A stretch of 13,926 nt of DNA, from NCBI GenBank assembly GCA_964601355.1, contig CAZRNB010000083.1, forward strand, positions 1-13,926, read 5' to 3'. Below are positions 1 to 5,849 of this stretch, piece after piece (the stretch's first letter is position 1; each line of letters opens with the position of its first letter). The notes beneath the pieces were generated by a model. That model did not search any database, was not told the origin of the DNA, and saw nothing but the letters and a program-made list of their open reading frames with translations. The translations under genes were made by a program, and so were the position numbers. This stretch comes from CAZRNB01 sp964601355 (lineage in GTDB: Bacteria; Planctomycetota; Phycisphaerae; Sedimentisphaerales; Anaerobacaceae).

Positions 1-79
1 GTGATAATAGGCAATAGAATAACCTGTCTTTACCTATAAATGTGACATGCACCCCTCTATTAACAAAATCAATGTTTAT

Positions 80-100
80 CCGGCACCCCTGCTGTGCCGG
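80..100. repeat. Short GC-rich hairpin
   Basis: A perfect 7-bp stem, CCGGCAC (80-86) and GTGCCGG (94-100), encloses a 7-nt loop. Neither strand has a T-run after it, so it is not a convincing intrinsic terminator. It directly precedes a GACGAGG-GACGAGG-GACGAAG tandem motif. Confidence 0.5.
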
Positions 101-194
101 CCAGACGAGGGACGAGGGACGAAGAACTATTGACGATGAACAAGATAGATGTTTTGGATGTGTAAGTATAGAAAGATGTATGTGTTTTTAGCAT

Positions 195-224
195 ATAGTC
201 CTTTCGATTAATCAAAAGGACTAT
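195..224. repeat. 30-bp near-perfect palindrome
   Basis: ATAGTCCTTT at 195-204 pairs with AAAGGACTAT at 215-224. The centre contains GATTAATC, itself a palindrome, so all but one base-pair position of the 30 bp is symmetric. Such a site could be a dimeric-regulator operator or could form a hairpin in RNA. It is in an AT-rich background with no gene starting nearby on either strand within the visible DNA, so its role is unknown. Confidence 0.6.
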
Positions 225-304
225 GAATACTATATCCCAAGAAAATAAAAAATTGTATTTAACATAATGTTTTCTGTAATCGCTTTAATTAAAAAATGTT
301 ATCT

Positions 305-371
305 CGTCATTGCCGAAATTTAGTTTCTTTCGCATGCCTCCTGAGAATCAGGTCAGGTGCTCGCAATGACG
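305..371. repeat. Dispersed GTCATTGC-type palindromic repeat
   Basis: CGTCATTGC at 305-313 is matched by its reverse complement GCAATGACG at 363-371. The interior is short and partly self-complementary (CCTGAGAATCAGG near 340-352). This layout, with outward-facing GTCATTGC ends, is a common intergenic repeat in many bacterial genomes. The family name and copy number cannot be known from one window. Confidence 0.6.
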
Positions 372-415
372 CGGAGGGAATATCGAGTGATGAACAAGAA
401 ATGATTAAGCGGGAA

Positions 416-568
416 TCGAATATGCTTTGTAGAAAAGGCCAAATGTCATTTCGACCGAAGCGTCCCCAAGGGACGCGAAGCGGAGAAATCTACTAATAGC
501 AGATTTCTCGACTCACCTTCGGTTCGCTCGAAATGACAAAATACACTATTTTCTACATAGCAAATCGA
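416..568. repeat. Nested palindromic element (MITE/REP-like)
   Basis: Four inverted repeats are visible. The outer ends are an imperfect pair of about 20 bp (416-436 against 549-568). Inside is a perfect 11-bp pair, TGTCATTTCGA (444-454) and TCGAAATGACA (528-538). Within that lie two adjacent perfect hairpins: GCGTCCC/GGGACGC (460-476) and GAGAAATCT/AGATTTCTC (483-509). No transposase is present. The structure fits a non-autonomous mobile repeat or a REP-type extragenic palindrome. Compare the element at 8477-8652, which has the same nesting but different sequences. Confidence 0.6.
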
Positions 569-710
569 ATATTGAATAACGATCCCTCGACAAAGCTCGG
601 GACTAGACAAGGAATGTTGAAGTGAGAATGGAATATTGAATAACAAAAAAGGAATGACGAATTGGAAATGAATATCGAATAACGAACAAGGAATGTCGAA
701 ATTTGAAGTG
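567..710. repeat. Degenerate direct repeats (GAATATTGAATAAC type)
   Basis: The 14-mer GAATATTGAATAAC occurs at 567-580 and 631-644. A one-mismatch copy (GAATATCGAATAAC) lies at 670-683. They are interspersed with AAGGAATGT-(T/C)-GAA units around 609-620 and 688-700. The copies are on the same strand and irregularly spaced. They are not a CRISPR array, because the repeats are short and degenerate and the spacers are uneven. Confidence 0.6.
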
Positions 711-738
711 GATCCCCGACTACATGGGGATGACAATA

Positions 739-1533
739 TTAAAACTGAGCGATTATCGATAGGCCGGCATAGACCTGCTGACCAATAGTGACCTTAATTT
801 TTAAACCATCCAGCTCCGGCAGCACAACATCAACCTGCGAGCCGAATTTTATCATCCCCACCCTCTGGCCTAAAGCTAATTCATCGCCCTGCTTCACAAA
901 CGCTACGATTCGCCTGACCATGCGTGAGGCTATCTGAATAAAGCCGACCTTGCATTTATCGTTTTCAATAATCTCAACCACCCTCTCATTTCTATAAGGG
1001 GCATCCTCTCCTTTTAAAGAAAAAAAACTCCCCGGAATATGCTCAAAATAAGTTATCTTCCCTCCTGTCGGAGCCCTTGTGACATGAACATCCAAAAAAG
1101 TCATTCCTATTCCAATTAAATAGCCTTTGCCTTCTTTGAAAATATCCGTTAACGGCAGCGACAATTTTACCTTCTCTCTACCCTTAGAAGATATTGGAAT
1201 TTCGCCTTTTTCGATATGTTTAATGTATTTGATTAAGCCATCGGCGGGCGACAGGATTATATTTTGCCCTTTTGGCGTAACTCTTTCCGGGTCACGATAA
1301 AAACGAACCAATAAAGCCGATACAGAGGTTAAGACAATTAAAACAAAGCTGCTAATCAATTTTATCGGTAAAGTTACATAGAAGAATTGATCAGCGATGC
1401 TTATGACTAATCCAACAAACAGGCCGATGACAACGGTGCTGATAGAAACAATTTTAAGGTTTAATTCCCACTTTCGGGCTAAGGGAATTAAAATCAATAG
1501 TGCCAAGATTATGCTATAAACAAAACTCACCAT
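739..1533 (-). CDS. psd: Membrane-anchored phosphatidylserine decarboxylase family protein
   Basis: This is a pyruvoyl-dependent decarboxylase of the phosphatidylserine decarboxylase (Psd) family, about 264 aa. Visible family features are RFYRDPER (77-84), SPADG with Asp98, DVHVTRAP with His150, and FGSQVDVVLPE at about 230-240. In the last motif, Gly231-Ser232 is the expected self-cleavage site that generates the pyruvoyl group. The N-terminus has about three hydrophobic segments (about 1-18, 28-48, 54-76), so the protein is probably an inner-membrane protein. This is longer than the short soluble-type bacterial or archaeal Psd. I chose ATG 1533 over an upstream GTG (1551) because TAAGGGA, which overlaps the stop codon of the preceding gene, lies just before it. 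The pair looks translationally coupled. In a glycan cluster the substrate may be phosphatidylserine or another phosphoserine-bearing lipid; the second option is inference. Confidence 0.9.
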   Translation of the reverse strand: MVSFVYSIILALLILIPLARKWELNLKIVSISTVVIGLFVGLVISIADQFFYVTLPIKLISSFVLIVLTSVSALLVRFYRDPERVTPKGQNIILSPADGLIKYIKHIEKGEIPISSKGREKVKLSLPLTDIFKEGKGYLIGIGMTFLDVHVTRAPTGGKITYFEHIPGSFFSLKGEDAPYRNERVVEIIENDKCKVGFIQIASRMVRRIVAFVKQGDELALGQRVGMIKFGSQVDVVLPELDGLKIKVTIGQQVYAGLSIIAQF

Positions 1534-1536
1534 ATT

Positions 1537-1543
1537 TCCCTTA
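1537..1543 (-). promoter_or_regulatory. Ribosome binding site of psd, overlapping the upstream stop codon
   Basis: Read on the minus strand, TAAGGGA combines the TAA stop of the ATP-grasp gene with a Shine-Dalgarno-like AAGGG located 4 nt before ATG 1533. It supports the internal ATG start of the decarboxylase and coupling of the two genes. Confidence 0.55.
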
Positions 1544-2719
1544 AAAACCACGTTTATACCAAAAATACGGTGCTAAAAGCAGCTCCATAACGGCCGGCAG
1601 AGGGTCTTTTTTAGAAAAAACCGCGAACTGCTTTTTGCCACTGATAGAATTAAAATAATCAGCCAGCGTCAAACGCTTTTTGAGAATTTCCGAAATTACG
1701 ATAGGAACATCAGTCAACATTCTTATCCATTTAACGTTTTCTTCAAAGCCATTGACGTGGGACGCTTGATGATTCATATCCATAAATAAAAGAGCCGAGA
1801 AATTCACGCCAGCTTTTGAGCCTAACGTATGCCAGCCCCACGTCCGTGCGTTCATTTCCAGCAGCTTATAAGTTTTATCCTTGTCATCGTACATAAATTC
1901 CACTTCAGATAAGCCATAGTAATCAATCTCTTTCAATATTCGTACCGACAGCTCCTCCAATACAGGAACGTTACATGTGAAGGCATAAGTGGTTGCTCGA
2001 CCGAAATCCATAGGGTGCTGGCGTTGTCTTTTGGCCATTATTTTCGCTTTCACCCTGCCGTCACTAAAAAGCGAACAGAACGAATACAAATTATTCGCCC
2101 CGCCGGCGATCAATTCCTGCACCATAACCTCGGACTTATCTATGATAGAGGCCATATATTTATAAGCTTGAATTAGCTCATCTTTGTTGCTTGCCTGAAT
2201 TGCCTTCAACTGTGTAACAGGAAAAAATTTGTCTTTTATAGATGGTTTAAGAACAACGGGAAAATCCAGATTTACGTCAGCTAACTGATCGATATTCTGA
2301 GGGAAAAATGTCCTGGGAACCGGCAGGTTCAGATTCCTGGCTAATTGATAGGTGAGCTTTTTATCGTAAGCAAATTTGGTAATCTCCCACTGGGGCGTCG
2401 GCACAAAATAGAACCGACTCAAACGTTCCTTGTACTTGGAAAGGATATATACAGCCTCGTCGCTCGTTGGATAAACGACCCAATTTTGTAGGTTTTGCTC
2501 AATAGCCAACCGTTCTAAAAAAGCTACAAAAGCCTCTATGTTAGTCAAGGCAGGACATTTATAATACCTTTGCACATACCTTGAAAATTTGCTGATACAA
2601 AAGTTCGGATCGACCATGATAATGGGGACATTAAGACCTGCAAGGTTATGCACAATACCCAGGCCCTGAAAGTCACCACCTATAATGACCGCACCGTTAT
2701 TATATGTCGTATTTCTCAT
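1541..2719 (-). CDS. ATP-grasp carboxylate-amine ligase-like protein
   Basis: An ATP-grasp enzyme of about 392 aa from ATG 2719; an upstream GTG at 2752 would give 403. It opens with a Rossmann-like pre-ATP-grasp segment, AVIIGGDFQGLGIVHNL (10-26). The ATP-grasp fold follows with VVLKPS (Lys158), QELI (Glu202), SEVEFMYD (271-278) and the metal-binding LLEMNAR (Glu288, Asn290, Arg292). The overall arrangement resembles D-aspartate ligase-type and carbamoyl-phosphate-synthase-like ATP-grasp proteins. These activate a carboxylate as an acyl phosphate and join it to an amine. The substrate cannot be read from sequence. Seven bases separate its stop from the start of the Psd-family gene, so the two probably act in one pathway. 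Neither possible start has a strong Shine-Dalgarno; 2719 was chosen because it is an ATG and sits 10 codons before the first beta strand. Confidence 0.85.
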   Translation of the reverse strand: MRNTTYNNGAVIIGGDFQGLGIVHNLAGLNVPIIMVDPNFCISKFSRYVQRYYKCPALTNIEAFVAFLERLAIEQNLQNWVVYPTSDEAVYILSKYKERLSRFYFVPTPQWEITKFAYDKKLTYQLARNLNLPVPRTFFPQNIDQLADVNLDFPVVLKPSIKDKFFPVTQLKAIQASNKDELIQAYKYMASIIDKSEVMVQELIAGGANNLYSFCSLFSDGRVKAKIMAKRQRQHPMDFGRATTYAFTCNVPVLEELSVRILKEIDYYGLSEVEFMYDDKDKTYKLLEMNARTWGWHTLGSKAGVNFSALLFMDMNHQASHVNGFEENVKWIRMLTDVPIVISEILKKRLTLADYFNSISGKKQFAVFSKKDPLPAVMELLLAPYFWYKRGF

Positions 2720-3004
2720 ACTCTTATTTGTATCTCTGCGCAATACGGTCACATCGATAAGTATATATATTACTATGGCGGTCGAGTTTTGGGAATTATT
2801 TAAAGAGGATTGCTAATAACCGATAATGGGCAAATTCCCGTTGTGGAAAGAAAAAGTGAAGTGTCGGCAGGATGTTTCTGAAGCATACTCACAACGCCCT
2901 TTGTGAGCTACACTGAGGATTTGGTCGCTTACTTTAGAATCCTTATATTATTGATATGCTAAGTGCCGCTGAAAACGCCGGCTTTTTCAGCTACGCCAGA
3001 CTTA
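2720..3004. other. Intergenic region between the ATP-grasp gene and the MITE-like element
   Basis: No credible gene is present. Two hairpins are visible. CTCACAA/TTGTGAG lies at 2888-2907 with a 6-nt loop. GCTGAAAA/TTTTCAGC lies at 2968-2991 around a GCC-GGC core. Before the MITE-like insertion the second hairpin would have lain about a dozen bases past the radical SAM stop codon. It may therefore have been the 3' end structure of that transcript, although it lacks a following T-run. The remaining DNA probably holds the promoter of the ATP-grasp/psd pair, but I cannot assign -35/-10 boxes reliably. Confidence 0.5.
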
Positions 3005-3181
3005 GAGCCTATCCGAATAACCCGCTCTATTGCGGCCGGCTGCAAAGTTTGATGCCTGCGTTGTCGGCCAAAAATGTCCTCACCGTGGCGTCAACCACGC
3101 CTCCGGGCATTTTTTCACCTGCCGCCTTGTCCTCGAACTTTTAGCTCGGCCTCATAATGACCCGGTTATTCGGATAGGCTC
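3005..3181. mobile_element. 177-bp MITE-like element with TTA target duplication
   Basis: A perfect 18-bp terminal inverted repeat, GAGCCTATCCGAATAACC, is present at 3005-3022 and as its reverse complement at 3164-3181. The element is flanked on both sides by the trinucleotide TTA (3002-3004 and 3182-3184). A TNA-type 3-bp duplication with GAG-starting ends fits IS5-family elements of the IS1031 kind; that assignment is from memory and not tested. The interior has no transposase. It contains a GGCGT/ACGCC hairpin (3087-3101) and is richer in G+C than its surroundings. The right TTA is also the stop codon (TAA on the minus strand) of the radical SAM gene, so the insertion left that protein intact. 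Confidence 0.75.
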
Positions 3182-4615
3182 TTAATGGTGAACAGCTTTC
3201 TTATAGCGAGCGTATTCGATCAATTTTCTAAACATGAAGTTACCAAAAAACATTCTTTGAACGGTGCCGCTGCTAAAGAACTGACCCATAAGCTGCCCAA
3301 CGAGAGGGACGCGATTATACATTCTTTTACAAGCCTTTATCGTCACTTCTTTCTGAACCAGCCGTGCTTTTTTCAGCAGCTCAATTCTTTTTTGCCTTGG
3401 TAATTCGGGAGTTTCAAAAATGGGTGTTAAATCCAAATCTGAAACTTCATTCAAATACTGCCCTGGATTAATAAGAAAATAACCTTTGCTGGAAATCTGT
3501 TCAAAGACTTCTGTTCCTGGATATGGAATGAGATTATAAAAATGGACTCGAGTAATTGGATATTTTTTAGCGATCCTTAGCGAATCGTTAATATCATCAA
3601 CCGTTTCACCCAGATGGCCGATGATAAATAGCAGCTTAACATCGAAGTCCAGCTCACAAGCATCTTTCACAGCTTGCTCAATCTGTTCAATAGTTTCTCC
3701 CTTACGTATCATCTTCAATATGCGATTATTACCGGCATCTACTGCAATTGCTATATACTGAAATCCAACCTCTTTCATCCGTACCAGTAAATTTTGATCA
3801 AGCTTGTCTGCACGCAGGCCGTTTGAGCATCTTAAATAAAGTTTTTTTAAACCTCGCCTTTCAATCTCGTCACATATCTTATACACCCGTTCCTTATCGA
3901 GATTGAAATTATCATCATCAAAATTATATTGACGATAACCCTTCTCATACCAATATTCCACTTCATTAACCACATTTTCCGGACTCCTTGCACGGTAACC
4001 GTGAGCTATCAGCGCGTTTGGGCAGAAAACACATCTTTGGGGACATCCTCTGCTCGAGAATATATCTATCTCATTGATATACTTATGAAGCTCGAATTTA
4101 TGATATCGCGGAAATGATATGCTGTCGATATTAGATATCCAATTTCGATCTCCGGGATAGATTAGATTACCATTATCTCTCGAAATTAAACCCTTAATCA
4201 ATATCGCATCGCGGGTACTATTGCAAAGCTCAATCAACGTTTCCTCGCCCTCATAGATATTCCCGTAATCAATGGCTTGGCAATCCTTTAGAACTTGCTC
4301 TTTTAAGATACCAACATGGGGACCACCACAAATTATTTTAATATGAGGAAACAGCTTCTTGACCTTCTCAATTAAACTGTATGAAAGTTTGTATCCTATT
4401 GACACTAAGCTGAATCCGATAAGATCCGGTTCAAAATCCGCGATCTTACGAAAAAGTTGCTTATGACTATATCCCAGTTGCATATCAAAAACGTCATAAT
4501 CAATATCATTTTCATATAAAACCTGTGCAATATACCCTAATCCGGCCGGAGGCCGAACGCTTAACCACTCTCCAGGTGTCTTAGGCTGAACCAAAAGCAC
4601 TTTCTTAAACAACAT
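3182..4615 (-). CDS. B12-binding-domain radical SAM protein
   Basis: A 477-aa radical SAM enzyme. Residues 1-135 form a cobalamin-binding-type Rossmann domain: KVLLVQPKTP at the start, PDLIGFSLVS at 63-72, IICGGPHVG at 94-102 and YEGEETL at 121-127. The classic DxHxxG histidine motif is not evident, as in many base-off or H-less members. The radical SAM core begins with CPQRCVFC, giving Cys191, Cys195 and Cys198 for the 4Fe-4S cluster. The FDDDNFNLD motif and a LIPYPGTE segment then follow, as is typical of the MiaB/BchE-like core. Members methylate or rearrange unactivated carbons in lipids, hopanoids, cofactors or sugars; the substrate here is unknown. A Shine-Dalgarno GAGGG (4625-4629) lies 9 nt before ATG 4615. 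The stop codon coincides with the target duplication of the MITE-like insertion. Confidence 0.9.
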   Translation of the reverse strand: MLFKKVLLVQPKTPGEWLSVRPPAGLGYIAQVLYENDIDYDVFDMQLGYSHKQLFRKIADFEPDLIGFSLVSIGYKLSYSLIEKVKKLFPHIKIICGGPHVGILKEQVLKDCQAIDYGNIYEGEETLIELCNSTRDAILIKGLISRDNGNLIYPGDRNWISNIDSISFPRYHKFELHKYINEIDIFSSRGCPQRCVFCPNALIAHGYRARSPENVVNEVEYWYEKGYRQYNFDDDNFNLDKERVYKICDEIERRGLKKLYLRCSNGLRADKLDQNLLVRMKEVGFQYIAIAVDAGNNRILKMIRKGETIEQIEQAVKDACELDFDVKLLFIIGHLGETVDDINDSLRIAKKYPITRVHFYNLIPYPGTEVFEQISSKGYFLINPGQYLNEVSDLDLTPIFETPELPRQKRIELLKKARLVQKEVTIKACKRMYNRVPLVGQLMGQFFSSGTVQRMFFGNFMFRKLIEYARYKKAVHH

Positions 4616-4692
4616 AAGATTACACCCTCTCTCTAAAAAGATTTGTATTTATGGTTTGTACTTTAAGCTGTACGTAAATTTTCTTAGCTTAC

Positions 4693-5763
4693 CTACCCTA
4701 AATGACGATAAGCCAACCTTCCCATAATTTTGGCCAGAGGTAACGGCATGTGTTTTCCCATAGACCTTAACAATTTATGTTTTAAATCATTTTGTTCTAA
4801 TGACATCATTCCTTTGACTTGCGGATAGTAAAAATAAGGAACATCGTACATTTTAGCTCCCCATCTACTTTTGAAATCCAGCAAACCTTTATTTTCCGGT
4901 GTTGTTTTTCCAAAATCAAAATAATGGTATCCTTCTGAACACGCCATTTCTATCGCCTTCCAAAGGATAAGATTATTCGGTCTTAAGCCAAGATATTTTT
5001 GAACAGATGCGCTATGCTCAAAGGAAACAGTGTCCTTATATTTAAAGAAAATGGCACCTGCAATTGTTCTTTGATTAAACTCTGCTAAAAGGAGAGTAAA
5101 ATAACCCTTGGGATACATCAAGTCCCACATTTTTTTAAAGAATCTATACGGCTGAATAGGAAATCCAAGTTGTCTCCTCGTCATAGCATGTAGGGAATAA
5201 TATTTTTTTAAATCTTTTTCCGAGCAGCCCACTTTGATTATGACAATGGATCTTAGAGATTTCGTTACAGAGCTAACAATGGATTTCTTATGAAATGATT
5301 TCTTTGTTTTCTCAAATCCATCTGTAATATCAAGAACATGGGTTTTATGGTAATTATGGGGTTTAAGCAGATTATTACCAATTAAATCCTGATTTTTGAA
5401 AGCACGAAGCTCATAATAGGACGCTGAAATATCTTCGGCTTCTTTAATTATACGGTCCAATAACTTTACCAAATCTTCTCTATCATTCACTAATGGATCA
5501 CAGTAAGAACTAAAGGGTAACGACACGATTCTCGTTCCCGTTAATTTACTTTTAACAATAAAGCAAGGAATAGCAGCACGAATATTACCCTCTTTATCTT
5601 CTATGGTGAAACACAATGGCTTAGCATGCTCATAGCTAAGGGCAAGGACTTTCATCCAAGAAGAATGTTGATAGATTGTGCCGTAGTGATGATTCTCAAC
5701 AAACGCATCCCATCTTATATCGCTCAATGGATCAATAATTTTTACCTCGTTAAATTTCATCAT
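4693..5763 (-). CDS. FemAB/GNAT-like peptidoglycan- or glycan-modifying acyltransferase, copy 1
   Basis: A 356-aa protein of the FemAB-related (BioF2-like, GNAT-fold) family seen in exopolysaccharide and exosortase-linked clusters. Visible features are YQHSSWMKVL (31-40), SLPFSSYCDPL (81-91), FHKKS (157-161), TRRQLGFPIQPYRFFKK (195-211), and the C-terminal RPNNLILWKAIE (261-272). The family signature FDFGKTTPENKGLLDFKSRWG follows at about 282-302. FemAB proteins transfer aminoacyl groups from charged tRNA; for this branch the donor and acceptor are not established. It is a tandem paralogue of the next gene upstream. Compared with copy 2, residues 162-180 have lost the usual KAEK-G-V pattern, so this copy may have diverged in substrate or activity. 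No clear Shine-Dalgarno precedes the start, and the first two codons are both ATG. Confidence 0.85.
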   Translation of the reverse strand: MMKFNEVKIIDPLSDIRWDAFVENHHYGTIYQHSSWMKVLALSYEHAKPLCFTIEDKEGNIRAAIPCFIVKSKLTGTRIVSLPFSSYCDPLVNDREDLVKLLDRIIKEAEDISASYYELRAFKNQDLIGNNLLKPHNYHKTHVLDITDGFEKTKKSFHKKSIVSSVTKSLRSIVIIKVGCSEKDLKKYYSLHAMTRRQLGFPIQPYRFFKKMWDLMYPKGYFTLLLAEFNQRTIAGAIFFKYKDTVSFEHSASVQKYLGLRPNNLILWKAIEMACSEGYHYFDFGKTTPENKGLLDFKSRWGAKMYDVPYFYYPQVKGMMSLEQNDLKHKLLRSMGKHMPLPLAKIMGRLAYRHLG

Positions 5764-5848
5764 AAAATTTATAGAACTGCGCCCTATTATCGGTAGAATA
5801 TATTTTTTTCTGATACCATTGCAATAACATGTCAGCTTTCATGGCCAT
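5750..5848 (-). CDS. Possible small ORF between the FemAB-like genes
   Basis: A 32-codon frame begins one base after the upstream FemAB-like stop codon and ends by overlapping the start of the downstream FemAB-like gene by 14 bp. Its composition is protein-like (MAMKADMLLQWYQKKIY at the N-terminus) with no hydrophobic segment. It could be a coupling leader peptide, a relic of a gene lost during the duplication, or chance. I do not recognise a family, and the call is weak. Confidence 0.2.
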   Translation of the reverse strand: MAMKADMLLQWYQKKIYSTDNRAQFYKFYDEI

Positions 5849-5849
5849 C

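Larger units (their letters stand above)
1..738. other. Gene-free, repeat-rich intergenic region
   Basis: I see no credible gene in this stretch. It begins with a short hairpin at 80-100 (CCGGCAC, 7-nt loop, GTGCCGG). A tandem GACGAGG-type motif follows at about 104-121. A 30-bp near-perfect palindrome lies at 195-224, a GTCATTGC palindrome at 305-371, and a nested palindromic element at 416-568. Degenerate direct repeats fill 567-710, and an ATCCCC/GGGGAT hairpin sits at 712-731. The open frames that cross this DNA are made of the repeats themselves and have no protein-like composition. The region lies downstream of the decarboxylase gene that ends at 739. I see no stem followed by a clear T-run that would serve as its terminator. 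Confidence 0.75.

Noticed and set aside
1..60. Possible end of a protein at the left edge (frame VHVTFIGKDRLFY on the minus strand)
   Set aside because: Only about 17 codons are visible before the edge, with no motif to identify it.
296..496. Open frame of 66 codons on the plus strand
   Set aside because: It runs through the GTCATTGC and TGTCATTTCGA palindromes and has no protein-like features.
567..710. Regularly recurring 14-mers as a CRISPR array
   Set aside because: The copies are short and degenerate, the spacing is uneven, and no cas gene is present.
446..736. Open frame of 96 codons on the minus strand downstream of psd
   Set aside because: It consists of translated palindromes and GAATATTGAATAAC-type repeats, has no ribosome binding site, and its composition is typical of spurious frames in such repeats.
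2968..2991. GCTGAAAA...TTTTCAGC hairpin as an intrinsic terminator of the radical SAM gene
   Set aside because: The stem is good but no T-run follows on the minus strand, so it is listed only as a hairpin.
2956..3144. Plus-strand frame of 62 codons across the MITE-like element
   Set aside because: It begins outside and ends inside the inserted element, has no Shine-Dalgarno, and encodes nothing recognisable as a transposase.
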